A stretch of 31,489 bases of DNA from a virus: positions 1 to 31,489 of the IMG/VR virus record IMGVR_UViG_3300032278_000070, one strand, 5' to 3'. Both the position numbers and the translations under genes were made by a program. Under the pieces are notes generated by a model. That model did not search any database and was not told the origin of the DNA. It saw nothing but the letters and a program-made list of their open reading frames with translations. Shown here one piece after another: positions 23,357 through 31,199 of this stretch (position 1 is its first letter; each line of letters begins with the position of its first letter).

Positions 23357-24124
23357 ATGGCTGAAGTCAAGAACTACGTAGTTGTCGGGCGAGGTGACGC
23401 CCCGGGCGACGTGATCTCAGCGGGCCTGAGGGACTTGGGCAGGGACACCCACTTCTACGTCCCGTGGATGGGTGGCAAGTCCACGGAGCCAACGGCAGGG
23501 ATGAAGAAGGTCTACGACTTCCTAGTGGACGATGACGCTACGTTCACCATTCTGGCTAAGGTGAGGGACATGCCACACCCTGCTCTCCTGAGTAAGTGCA
23601 TCGTGGTGAAGGAGAGTGGCTCTGATCAGCCAGACCTCAACTTCGACAATGTACCGCCCGACTCCACGGCGCTGGTGCTGTGGGACTCGGAGGACGCCGT
23701 TGGCCATGAGTGGCTCTCTTGCGAGTACTTCGACCGGGGGCACCCCCTGCTGGACCTGACCAACGGACTGATACCTATCACGGTGGAGTCCACGACACCC
23801 ACCGTCGTGGATCAGAAGGACGAGATAGAACCTCTCACCGACGAGGACCTTGAGGCCATGCCTCCCGGGGTCAGGAAGCAGTTGGACAAGTCCCTTGGGG
23901 ACACCCCTGTGGTAGACGAGGATGTACAGGATTCTGAGGAGATGGAATCCGACATTGAGGAAATGGAGGCCAAGATCCTCCAGTTCGTCAACAAGGAGAA
24001 GGAAACCGACGAGTCACAGTATGCCACTATGGTCGTGGTACTTCCGACGGGTAGATCCTTCACCACGTCGATACCCCTCTTGAACGTGTGGGACCTCTTG
24101 AACACGGTGGTGTGGTCTGAGTAG
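23357..24124 (+). CDS. Unknown acidic protein with N-terminal Rossmann-like part
   Basis: A 255-residue protein that I do not recognise. It begins VKNYVVVGRGDAPGDVISAGL, a strand-loop-helix start like a Rossmann fold. The central part reads FYVPWMGGKSTEPTAGMKKVYDFLVDDDATFTIL and ALVLWDSED. Residues about 160-220 are very acidic and helical (DEDVQDSEEMESDIEEMEAK), likely disordered or coiled-coil. A C-terminal small beta part (YATMVVVLPTGRSFTTSIPL) follows. It has no membrane segment or cysteine motif. It is the first gene after the holin-like gene, and its stop is 26 bases from the next ATG. I cannot assign a function. Confidence 0.7.
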   Translation: MAEVKNYVVVGRGDAPGDVISAGLRDLGRDTHFYVPWMGGKSTEPTAGMKKVYDFLVDDDATFTILAKVRDMPHPALLSKCIVVKESGSDQPDLNFDNVPPDSTALVLWDSEDAVGHEWLSCEYFDRGHPLLDLTNGLIPITVESTTPTVVDQKDEIEPLTDEDLEAMPPGVRKQLDKSLGDTPVVDEDVQDSEEMESDIEEMEAKILQFVNKEKETDESQYATMVVVLPTGRSFTTSIPLLNVWDLLNTVVWSE

Positions 24125-24126
24125 GC

Positions 24127-24150
24127 CCTCTGAGCGGAAGGCATCAGAGG
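24127..24150 (+). promoter_or_regulatory. Perfect 7-bp palindrome at the start of the winged-helix gene
   Basis: CCTCTGA (24127-24133) is the exact reverse complement of TCAGAGG (24144-24150), with a 10-base loop that holds GGAAGG (24136-24141), the likely ribosome-binding site. The ATG at 24151 follows directly. It could act as an RNA hairpin controlling translation, or as a DNA operator bound by the HTH protein it precedes. Both are inference from the sequence. Confidence 0.55.
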
Positions 24151-24810
24151 ATGTCCACTTTCGGAAAGTACCCGGTGTGGGTGCAGTCAAAGTTGAGAGG
24201 TAACTTCTCAGCGATAGCCACACTGGTGGAACTGGTGGTCCTCATGGACCACAACACATACCGTACTACCATAAGTTCGGCCAGACTGGCTGAGAGACTG
24301 GGATGCTCAACCAGCACGGTAAAGAGATCATTGGCTACGCTGCTAGACGAGGGAGTGATCTCCCGTCACTATGGCTACCGTAAGACCGGTGTGTACAAGG
24401 TGAACATGGAGGACCCCGTGGCTGTCGATGACTGGGACGAGTTGGAAACCCTAGGTGAAGACACTGACAAGAGTGAACCCACTCAGAAGTCTTCAGGGGG
24501 TAGGTTGGCCCGGCTGGTAACGTATTTCAGGACAGAGGTAGAGATGCTGAACCCCATGTCCATCCAGTCTCAGGTGAACGGCAAGGCACTCAGCAAGCAC
24601 TTCAAGGACATGCTTGACACTCACGGTCTGAGTGAGTACGACATCAAGCGTATGATCACCGTGTTTGCTGGGGAACTTGGGGGCACTGGTAAATCTGATG
24701 TGCCCGCATGGAAGGCTTTCCTAGCCAACCGCCAAGCATTATTGAATAAGGTTAACAGGGGCAAGATAGACGTGGTGTTTATTGACGATGGAAGGCCAGA
24801 GGGTGTCTGA
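24151..24810 (+). CDS. Winged-helix DNA-binding protein, DnaD-like / replication initiator type
   Basis: A 219-residue protein. Residues about 39-84 are a winged helix (TTISSARLAERLGCSTSTVKRSL, then EGVISRHYGYRKTGVYKV), as in HTH_36 proteins and phage replication initiators. Residues about 95-115 are an acidic linker. The C-terminal part (residues about 115-205) is helical (RLVTYFRTEVEMLN, LSEYDIKRMITVFAGELGG), loosely like DnaD/DnaB-II domains. It is followed by an AAA+ loader and a DnaB-like helicase, so a role in origin recognition or helicase loading is likely. The preceding palindrome hints at autoregulation. Confidence 0.75.
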   Translation: MSTFGKYPVWVQSKLRGNFSAIATLVELVVLMDHNTYRTTISSARLAERLGCSTSTVKRSLATLLDEGVISRHYGYRKTGVYKVNMEDPVAVDDWDELETLGEDTDKSEPTQKSSGGRLARLVTYFRTEVEMLNPMSIQSQVNGKALSKHFKDMLDTHGLSEYDIKRMITVFAGELGGTGKSDVPAWKAFLANRQALLNKVNRGKIDVVFIDDGRPEGV

Positions 24811-25471
24811 GCCAATACGTAGTACCCGCTGGCTCAAGGGCCAGACCATTGATGAGCGCACCGAGTCCGCTTGTATCCCTTTGTCCCTTACAGGCGCACG
24901 CCTAGAAAACTATGACGTGGAGCGTGGGGACAAGTACGCCCACGACACCGTGTTCAAATGGCTACGGAACTACGAGGACCACAGGGAGAAGGGTATCGGC
25001 TTACAGTTGGTAGGAACACACGGATCAGGTAAGACCCATCTGGCGGTCGCTGCTCTACGTGCTGCCATCCGGTCCTATCGGCAGTGTGGTCGCTACATCA
25101 CTACCAACAACTACATTCGTGCTCTGGATGAGTCTAGGAACAATGACGGGGTCCTACCCGACAACTATCCTGACGGTAACCTTCTCCATTATCTTCGTTC
25201 TGCTTACGACGTGGTAGTTCTTGACGATGTAGATTCTGTCAGGGACACGGAGTTCGCTAGACGTGAACTGACCGACCTACTGGAGTCCCGGGTCCAGAAC
25301 AAACTAGTTACCATTGTCACGCTGACCAACAAGAGGGACCCAAACCAGCCAACAGAGTCTCCCCTGATTATGGCAGTCAACGCTAAGTTCGACTCCCTTG
25401 TGCGTGGTACCAGCCTTGCGGTTTCTATCGTAGATAGCGCTGATCAGAGGAGTAGGCCAGTTGGAAGGTAA
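24788..25471 (+). CDS. DnaC-like AAA+ helicase loader
   Basis: A 227-residue AAA+ ATPase. It has Walker A at G76-T83 (GTHGSGKT), Walker B at V142-D147 (VVVLDDVD), and a later arginine region (LVRGTSLAVSIVDSADQRSR). This is the usual compact arrangement of phage DnaC-type loaders that place the hexameric helicase on DNA. I chose ATG 24788, which overlaps the previous gene by 23 bases; TTG 24782 and GTG 24803 are alternatives, and none has a clear ribosome-binding site. Flanking winged-helix and helicase genes support the assignment. Confidence 0.85.
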   Translation: MEGQRVSEPIRSTRWLKGQTIDERTESACIPLSLTGARLENYDVERGDKYAHDTVFKWLRNYEDHREKGIGLQLVGTHGSGKTHLAVAALRAAIRSYRQCGRYITTNNYIRALDESRNNDGVLPDNYPDGNLLHYLRSAYDVVVLDDVDSVRDTEFARRELTDLLESRVQNKLVTIVTLTNKRDPNQPTESPLIMAVNAKFDSLVRGTSLAVSIVDSADQRSRPVGR

Positions 25472-25904
25472 CAACATTCACCCAGAAGCCCCCATCAAAC
25501 AGGCCTGTCTGTTTGAGGGTGTCTTGGCTGCACCTCCTACCAAAGTGGTGCAGAAGATGAGAGCAGCAACTGCTGCCCGTCAACATGAGTGGCACAGGTA
25601 CATCGGCATGTGGCAACCACATGAGTTGCCTATCAAGTCTCTGATTGATAGTGTCCTACGACGTGGAGTCGGGGTTGAGGTATACACTATGCTTCCAGCA
25701 GGCGCTGATAACGCCATCGACGGGTGGTTGGCCCGTAAGGGCGTGTCCGTCCCGGTCTACCTCTTTGCTGACATCAACGAGATTCGTGAGGAAATGAAGT
25801 ACCACAGTCCGTCCATGAGGGTACACGTGGCCACAGAGGAGCAGGCACGCATCTTGGGTATTAGAGCAAGGGTGGCGTCACCCTCTAGGGAGTGGGTCCT
25901 GTAG
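25461..25904 (+). CDS. Unknown protein between loader and helicase
   Basis: A 147-residue protein starting at TTG 25461, with AGAGGAG at good spacing upstream and an 11-base overlap with the loader gene. It contains CLFEGVLAAPPTKVVQ near residues 16-30. The C-terminal part is conserved in character: VEVYTMLPAGADNAIDGWLARKG, then VPVYLFADINEIREEMKYH, then VHVATEEQARILGIRARVASPSREWVL. The layout faintly recalls HAD-type hydrolases, but the DxD motif is missing, so I do not assign that family. It lies between loader and helicase, so a replication-related role is possible. Confidence 0.65.
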   Translation: MEGNNIHPEAPIKQACLFEGVLAAPPTKVVQKMRAATAARQHEWHRYIGMWQPHELPIKSLIDSVLRRGVGVEVYTMLPAGADNAIDGWLARKGVSVPVYLFADINEIREEMKYHSPSMRVHVATEEQARILGIRARVASPSREWVL

Positions 25905-27172
25905 TGGCCAGTGCTGAACACCTCCTTATCAGTAAGGTACTATCAGACGGGTCCCTCTCAGAAGCGATAGCACAGGGGGTACAGGCTGTCCACTTCTCCG
26001 TCCCAAACCAGCCAATCTGGTCGTGGATGCTGGAGTTTTGGCAGAAGCATGGGTCTGTCCCAACCCAGAGGGTCATGCAGGACGAGCACCCATCTGTCAC
26101 AGTCGGTGACTCATCTGGAGAGACACTCAGTCGTCTGGTAGACGAGGTCATAGAAGGTCACCGCAGTACCACCGTGACTGGATTGATGACCGAGGCTCTG
26201 GTGAGTCTCAAGGATGGGAACACAGAAGGGGCGATACGTCACCTGTCATCGGGTCTACAGGATGTTTCCGCAGTAACATCACAGTCCAAGGACGTGGATC
26301 TGATTAGTGAGTGGGAGGATAGGCTCAGTAAGTACGCCGACATGCGGGATAGACCAGATGAGTTAATAGGATTGTCCACTGGCTTCCCGGGGCTAGATAG
26401 GTTGACAGCAGGCATTAGGCCGCAACAGTTGATCACCTTCGTGGGTGAGGCCAAGCGGGGTAAGTCCATGCTTGCGATGGTCATGGCGGTATCCGCTAAT
26501 ACCAATGGTGTGTCACCCCTGATGGTGTCCTTTGAGATGAGTGCGGAAGAGCAGGCGGCTAGGTATGACTCCTTCGTGGCCAAGGTATCCCATACTGGCC
26601 TTATGCGTGGAATGTCCACCAAGGACGAGGTGGCTCGCCTAGACAAGGCTCTACGGATGAGGAAGAACAGGAGCCCGTTCCGTATTGTTGAGGACATTGC
26701 GTCCAGCACCACGGTGTCCAGTCTCTCTGCGAAGATCAAGCAGCATGAGCCCGGCATCGTGTTTGTGGATGGGGTGTACATGATGGACGACGAGCACGGG
26801 GAACCCAAGGGTAGCCCGCAGGCCCTGACCAACATCACCAGATCACTCAAGCGTCTGGCACAGCAATACAAGGTACCCATCGTGGTGACCACTCAGGTTC
26901 TGGCCTCCAAGTTGAGCAGTCGTACCAGCAGGCGTGTTACTGCTGACGCCATCGGTTACTCTTCTTCGTTTGTGCAGGACTCTGACATAGTCATGTCAGT
27001 GGAACGGGACCCTGACTATGACGACCGTTCTATCGTTAGGGTGCTCCTGTCCCGTACCTCCCCACACGGTGAGGTAACCATCAAGTGGGACTGGGACACG
27101 ATGGACTTCTCAGAGATAGGTGACGACGACGACTACGAGGCTGAGGATAGTGATGATTTCAACGACTGGTGA
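25904..27172 (+). CDS. Replicative DNA helicase, DnaB-like
   Basis: A 422-residue protein from GTG 25904, which overlaps the upstream TAG by one base; the GTG at 25892 would leave no room for the AGGGAG ribosome-binding site. Residues about 1-105 are a helical DnaB-type N-terminal domain (HLLISKVLSDGSLSEAIA onwards). The RecA-type core follows, with GEAKRGKS (G181-S188) as Walker A, VSFEMSAEEQAARYDS as the segment with the catalytic-Glu motif, PGIVFVDGVYMMDD as Walker B, and PIVVTTQVLASKL as motif H3. The C-terminus is very acidic (DDDDYEAEDSDDFNDW). It unwinds the fork as a hexamer. Loader before and primase after are the expected neighbours. Confidence 0.9.
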   Translation: MASAEHLLISKVLSDGSLSEAIAQGVQAVHFSVPNQPIWSWMLEFWQKHGSVPTQRVMQDEHPSVTVGDSSGETLSRLVDEVIEGHRSTTVTGLMTEALVSLKDGNTEGAIRHLSSGLQDVSAVTSQSKDVDLISEWEDRLSKYADMRDRPDELIGLSTGFPGLDRLTAGIRPQQLITFVGEAKRGKSMLAMVMAVSANTNGVSPLMVSFEMSAEEQAARYDSFVAKVSHTGLMRGMSTKDEVARLDKALRMRKNRSPFRIVEDIASSTTVSSLSAKIKQHEPGIVFVDGVYMMDDEHGEPKGSPQALTNITRSLKRLAQQYKVPIVVTTQVLASKLSSRTSRRVTADAIGYSSSFVQDSDIVMSVERDPDYDDRSIVRVLLSRTSPHGEVTIKWDWDTMDFSEIGDDDDYEAEDSDDFNDW

Positions 27173-28073
27173 TGCCCTAGTGGAAGTGCTGTCCAGAATG
27201 GGCGTGAACATAACGACCGTAGGTGACTCAGAGATTGGGGGTCACTGTCCAGTACACGTGTACACCACTGGACGTGAGGACGGCAGCCCCTCTTGGTCCA
27301 TGAATAGTAATACCGGTCTGTGGATATGCTATTCCTGTGGTGCAAGGGGTAATCTGCCCCATCTGGTGTCCACATTGACTGGCAGCAGCGACGATGTTAC
27401 CGAGGTCAACCAGTTCATACTAGAAACCGGGCTGGATAGCCTGCGTGAGGGAAACACCCCGCAGGATAGCCCACCCCCAAAGCCAGACGTGGACGCCTTT
27501 AGGAGGTTCACTGAGGTCCCTGAACAGTTGTTGCATCACCGTGGTATCAATCAAACCACCGCCTACCGCCATGGCATCAGGTGGGACCCAAAGCCACGTC
27601 ATTGGATCATCCCGATCATGTCACCCCGGGGGGACCTATGGGGATGGCAAGCCAAGGGTAAGGGTTACTTCAGAAATGTACCCACGGGTGTAAGTAAGTC
27701 CCAAACCTTGTTCGGACTGCACCTGTTCAGAGCACACACAGCAGTACTGTTGGAGTCACCTCTGGACGTAGTGCGTCTGGCCTCTGTGAGATTGGGCATG
27801 GGTGTACAGGGTCTTGCTACGTTCGGAGCATCCGTGAGCAAGGAACAGATGTCCTTAGTGTCTCGCCGGGCTGATACAATAGTAATAGCGCTTGACAACG
27901 ACGAAGCAGGTATCTGTGCTGCTGAGAGGGTCGCTAGGGAATGTCCTAGGCCCCGCAAAGGCATTACTTTCCTGCGCTACGAACATACTAATGCGAAGGA
28001 TATTGGCGACATGACGAACGATGATATAGAAGGTGCTATAACTGGCACCTCCCCGATCCCATGGTGGCTGTGA
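27153..28073 (+). CDS. DNA primase, DnaG-like (CHC2 zinc finger and TOPRIM)
   Basis: A 306-residue primase. The N-terminal zinc ribbon has C32, H35, C59 and C62 (CPVH, then CYSCG). The TOPRIM core has LLESPLDVV (E201) and ALDNDEAG (D248, D250), the metal-binding set. Between them GINQTTAYRHGIRWDPKPRHWIIPI fits the RNA-polymerase-like N-terminal part. I chose ATG 27153 because GAGG lies 6 bases before it; the frame is also open further upstream. It overlaps the helicase gene by 20 bases. At about 306 residues it lacks a separate C-terminal helicase-binding domain. It makes primers for lagging-strand synthesis. Confidence 0.9.
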   Translation: MISTTGDALVEVLSRMGVNITTVGDSEIGGHCPVHVYTTGREDGSPSWSMNSNTGLWICYSCGARGNLPHLVSTLTGSSDDVTEVNQFILETGLDSLREGNTPQDSPPPKPDVDAFRRFTEVPEQLLHHRGINQTTAYRHGIRWDPKPRHWIIPIMSPRGDLWGWQAKGKGYFRNVPTGVSKSQTLFGLHLFRAHTAVLLESPLDVVRLASVRLGMGVQGLATFGASVSKEQMSLVSRRADTIVIALDNDEAGICAAERVARECPRPRKGITFLRYEHTNAKDIGDMTNDDIEGAITGTSPIPWWL

Positions 28074-29611
28074 TGGGATTCACGGGAGAACTCTACCCCT
28101 TCCAAGAGGAAGCGCGAGAGTTAATGAGCGACCGTGGCACAATGATGCTGTGCATGGTCATGGGGTCGGGCAAGACTCCGACCACCATAGCCACCTTGGA
28201 GACCCTCGTACAGCAGGATGAGATCAGTAGGGCATTGATCGTAGTACCTGCATCTCTGAAGTATCAGTGGCTCTCTGAGATCAACAAGTTCTCCACCTCC
28301 AGAGCCGTGGTCATAGATGGCACTCCCAAGGCTAGGGAGGTACTCTGGAGGGCTGCAATCTCCTGCAAGTACATCGTGGTCAACGCTGAGTTGTTACAGA
28401 ATGATTCCAAGTACCTTGAGCGCATTCGTATTGATGCTATCGTCATAGACGAAGCAACTATGATCAAGTCCCATGCTGCTAAGAGGTCAAAGTTCTTGAA
28501 GAAGGTAGGGAAGAGGGTTCCGTACAGATTTGCCCTTACAGGCCAGCCGATTGAGAACCGACCGGAGGAACTGTTCTCCATAATGGAGTTCGTGGACCCC
28601 GCTGTGCTGGGCAGGTTCGACCTCTTCGACCGTACCTTTATTGTTAGGGACCGCTGGGGCAAGCCCATCAGGTACAGAAACCTAAATAATCTGAGCAGTA
28701 GTCTAAGCAATGTGATGATCCGTAAGACCCGTGAGGACATCAAGGATCAGTTGCCTGATCTGATCACTAAGGTAGTGCCGGTACCTTTCGACGTGTCTGG
28801 TGCCAAGGTCTACCGTGATATAACCAAGGATCTACTGACGAAGATCAACGAGGCCATTGGTAAGGTGGGTCGTGGATTCGATTTGTGGAGGCACTACAAT
28901 GCCATGGATAACAAGGCCCAAGGGGAGATCATGTCCCGCCTTACGGTACTCAGGATGCTCTGTGATAGCCCTGACCTAGTTCGTGCCTCCGCTGACCTGT
29001 ATGCCTCGGGCGGCGGCGAGGGTAGCGCCTATGCTTCTCAGGTGGTGAACAACGGATGGCTCCGTTCCGTTACTAGGTCCCCGAAGTTGGATGCCGTGGT
29101 GGAGTACGTGAGGGACATCTTGGAAGAGGAAGAGAGTAACAAAGTAGTTATATTCTCATTCTTCAGACAGAACCTACGGTTACTGGACGAGGCCCTCTCC
29201 AAGTTCACGACCTGCACCAAGTTCATGGGAGGTATGTCATCCCACGATAAGGAGCGGTCAAAGACTAAGTTCGCTGAAGATCCAAACACTAGGGTCTTCC
29301 TGTCATCTGACGCTGGGGGCTACGGGGTTGACCTCCCGATGGCGAACCATCTGATAAGTTACGACCTACCGTGGTCGGCAGGGAAGTTGGATCAACGTGA
29401 GTCACGTATCATCAGGCTGTCCTCTGAGTTCCCGCACGTTACGGTGACTTCATTTGTGATGAAGGGCAGCATCGAAGAACGCCAGTACGATATGCTCCAA
29501 GAGAAGCGCCTGATCAATCGGGCATTCATTGACAAGGGCTATGATGCCCAAGGTCGGTACGAGATCACTTTGGGCTCGTTGTCCGACTTCTTACATACAT
29601 CGGAGGTATGA
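28073..29611 (+). CDS. SNF2-type DEAD/H helicase (superfamily 2)
   Basis: A 512-residue protein from ATG 28073, which overlaps the primase stop by one base (GTG 28061 is an alternative). It carries SF2/SNF2 motifs: LYPFQEEARELM (Q-type start), MGSGKT (M30-T35, Walker A), DEAT (126-129, Walker B), ALTGQPIENRPEEL (motif III), VVIFSFFRQNLRLLDEAL (motif IV), FLSSDAGGYGVDLPMANHLI (motif V) and QRESRIIRL (441-449, motif VI). The two RecA lobes are joined by an insert (residues about 250-330). It may remodel protein-DNA complexes or forks during replication or recombination. The neighbours are replication genes. Confidence 0.9.
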   Translation: MGFTGELYPFQEEARELMSDRGTMMLCMVMGSGKTPTTIATLETLVQQDEISRALIVVPASLKYQWLSEINKFSTSRAVVIDGTPKAREVLWRAAISCKYIVVNAELLQNDSKYLERIRIDAIVIDEATMIKSHAAKRSKFLKKVGKRVPYRFALTGQPIENRPEELFSIMEFVDPAVLGRFDLFDRTFIVRDRWGKPIRYRNLNNLSSSLSNVMIRKTREDIKDQLPDLITKVVPVPFDVSGAKVYRDITKDLLTKINEAIGKVGRGFDLWRHYNAMDNKAQGEIMSRLTVLRMLCDSPDLVRASADLYASGGGEGSAYASQVVNNGWLRSVTRSPKLDAVVEYVRDILEEEESNKVVIFSFFRQNLRLLDEALSKFTTCTKFMGGMSSHDKERSKTKFAEDPNTRVFLSSDAGGYGVDLPMANHLISYDLPWSAGKLDQRESRIIRLSSEFPHVTVTSFVMKGSIEERQYDMLQEKRLINRAFIDKGYDAQGRYEITLGSLSDFLHTSEV

Positions 29612-30027
29612 TGGACGACTGCGAGTGGACCGAGGGTGACGACGCCGCATTCAATCTGCGGCTCGTGCAGGAATACAAGGCTGCCAAGGAGATGGCCGAT
29701 ACATCAAAGAAGCGTGCCGATGGACTAAAGTCGCAACTGATAGAACTAGTGGACGAACGTGGGTATGAGGGGGAGAATGGGCACCGCTGGTTTGAGGTGG
29801 GGGACCACAAACTGAAGAGGGAGCGTCGGGTCAGTACCATCTTCGACTCAGAGGCCTGTGAGGCGTGGGCCAAGGAGCAGGGTAAGGAGATGTGGGATAA
29901 GGTCAGCGAGGTGGTGGAGGTGCTTGTGGAGGACAAGGTTCTTGGGCTAGCATGGGACCATCCTGACATGCGGGACATCGTGAACGGGTTCTACATAGAA
30001 CGAGAGACATGGGCGTTTAAGGCATGA
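29608..30027 (+). CDS. Unknown small protein with helical N-terminus
   Basis: A 139-residue protein overlapping the helicase gene by 4 bases (ATGA). Residues 10-50 are helical and charged (LVQEYKAAKEMADTSKKRADGLKSQLIEL), like a short coiled-coil. A beta part follows (YEGENGHRWFEVGDHKLKRERRV), then more helix. It has no cysteine or membrane motif. A second ATG at 29611 is equally possible. Its position among replication genes suggests an accessory role, but I do not recognise the family. Confidence 0.7.
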   Translation: MMDDCEWTEGDDAAFNLRLVQEYKAAKEMADTSKKRADGLKSQLIELVDERGYEGENGHRWFEVGDHKLKRERRVSTIFDSEACEAWAKEQGKEMWDKVSEVVEVLVEDKVLGLAWDHPDMRDIVNGFYIERETWAFKA

Positions 30028-30515
30028 GTTCTAAGGCTAAGGACTACTTCCACGACCTACTGAACCGGGACCACTCCTACCTCACTGACGACTCCGACGT
30101 AGGTAAGTTGTCTGATATTCCTGATTATCCGGGTAGTACCCCCCCGCGAAATCGGGAAGATAGCCCTAGTCAGGACACCGTCCTCGGCGGGGACGACCTC
30201 CGACGTGGCAAGGTGTACCGTGTGGGTGGGGAACTTAGGACGTTCTACCCCATCGGAGAACTGGCCAAGGTGCTGGGCAGGAAGCCAGTCACTATTCGTA
30301 TGTGGGAACGTAATGGGTGGATACCTCAGGCCAACTACAGGACACCCCCTCCCCGTGGGGCGCAGTTGTCAGGCGAGCCTAAGGGTCGTCGCCTGTATAG
30401 CCGGGAGCAGGTAGAGTTCTTGCTTTTGGCGGTTGAGGCGTATAACCTCAACATCAGTAAGAAGGCCGACTGGGTCGGCTTTAAGGAACACACCGCCAGT
30501 AAATGGCCGGTGTAA
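30024..30515 (+). CDS. MerR-like helix-turn-helix protein
   Basis: A 163-residue protein overlapping the previous gene by 4 bases. Residues 1-70 are polar and disordered. Residues about 74-135 have the MerR-type pattern: FYPIGELAKVLGRKPVTIRMWERNGWIP, then a Pro-rich loop, then GRRLYSREQVEFLLLAVEAY. The tyrosine in RRLYSREQV is typical of the wing. It could be a transcription regulator or an excisionase-like architectural protein. The absence of an integrase nearby favours the regulator role. The next gene follows closely or overlaps it. Confidence 0.78.
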   Translation: MSSKAKDYFHDLLNRDHSYLTDDSDVGKLSDIPDYPGSTPPRNREDSPSQDTVLGGDDLRRGKVYRVGGELRTFYPIGELAKVLGRKPVTIRMWERNGWIPQANYRTPPPRGAQLSGEPKGRRLYSREQVEFLLLAVEAYNLNISKKADWVGFKEHTASKWPV

Positions 30516-30535
30516 CGACAGAGAAGAGATACGAT

Positions 30536-31177
30536 ATGCCATTGGATTATGAAGTAGCCGAAGAAGCAGCACCCGCACCGGAGACTCGCAAGATCATCCG
30601 ATCAGGGTGGGGCGCTGTGGACACGATCAAGCGGGAGGACGCCAACTATGCCGTTCGCCTTAAGACCGGACCAGAGCCGGTCCTCATCAAGTTTCTTCAG
30701 GATGCTCCTTACGCATCGTGGAGGCAGCACTGGGTCAACCGAACTGGGCAGAAGTCCTTCGTGTGCCGCGAAGGTATGGACGACCGTGGGTGCCCCCTGT
30801 GTGACGCAGGCAATCGCCCCCGCCCCCTGTTCGCCTTCAATGTGCTCCTGATGGAGCGTGGTGAAGAGCAGGTACTCAGGTCCTACGAGGCAGGTACCCG
30901 GGTCATCGCCACGCTGAGGAACTTCAACGAGGACGAGCGTCAGGGTCCCCTGTCAAAGCACTACTGGGCCGTCAGTCGCTCTGGTACTGGACCACAGACC
31001 CAGTACAACCACCTACTCATCAAGGCACGAGACCTTTCAGACGAGTGGGGCATGGAAGAGTTGTCTGAGGACTCTCTGGAGCGCTCTCTGAGCAAGGCAT
31101 ACGATGCTGACATCATCCGAGTGTCCACCTACGAGGAAATGGTCGCCCTTGTCAACGAAGACATTGGAGCAGGCTGA
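30536..31177 (+). CDS. Single-strand DNA-binding protein, T4 gp32-like with zinc site
   Basis: A 213-residue protein from ATG 30536, chosen because GAGAAGAG stands about 7 bases before it; ATG 30503 is an alternative that adds 11 residues and overlaps the previous gene. It has the ligands H65, C77, C86 and C89 (HWVNRTGQKSFVC, then GCPLCDAG). Their spacing is nearly that of T4 gp32 (H64, C77, C87, C90). The surrounding residues form an OB-like fold (VLIKFLQDAPYASW, LFAFNVLLMERGEEQVLRSYEAG). The C-terminus is acidic (ALVNEDIGAG and neighbours), though shorter than in gp32. It coats single-stranded DNA at the fork and may contact the polymerase encoded next. Confidence 0.85.
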   Translation: MPLDYEVAEEAAPAPETRKIIRSGWGAVDTIKREDANYAVRLKTGPEPVLIKFLQDAPYASWRQHWVNRTGQKSFVCREGMDDRGCPLCDAGNRPRPLFAFNVLLMERGEEQVLRSYEAGTRVIATLRNFNEDERQGPLSKHYWAVSRSGTGPQTQYNHLLIKARDLSDEWGMEELSEDSLERSLSKAYDADIIRVSTYEEMVALVNEDIGAG

Positions 31178-31199
31178 AGGCACTGGTGGGGGTTGGACC

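Noticed and set aside
25461-25904. HAD-type nucleotidase assignment for the protein between loader and helicase
   Set aside because: The N-terminal GVLA segment lacks the DxD catalytic pair, so the resemblance is not enough for a functional call.
26239-26892. 217-codon ORF on the - strand
   Set aside because: It lies entirely opposite the DnaB-like helicase with its Walker motifs on the + strand; composition is that of a shadow frame.
28264-28743. 159-codon ORF on the - strand
   Set aside because: Antisense to the SNF2-type helicase motifs; biased toward Leu/Ser as shadow frames usually are.
30024-30515. Excisionase as evidence of a temperate phage
   Set aside because: A MerR-like fold alone does not show lysogeny, and no integrase, attachment site or repressor cassette was seen in the window.
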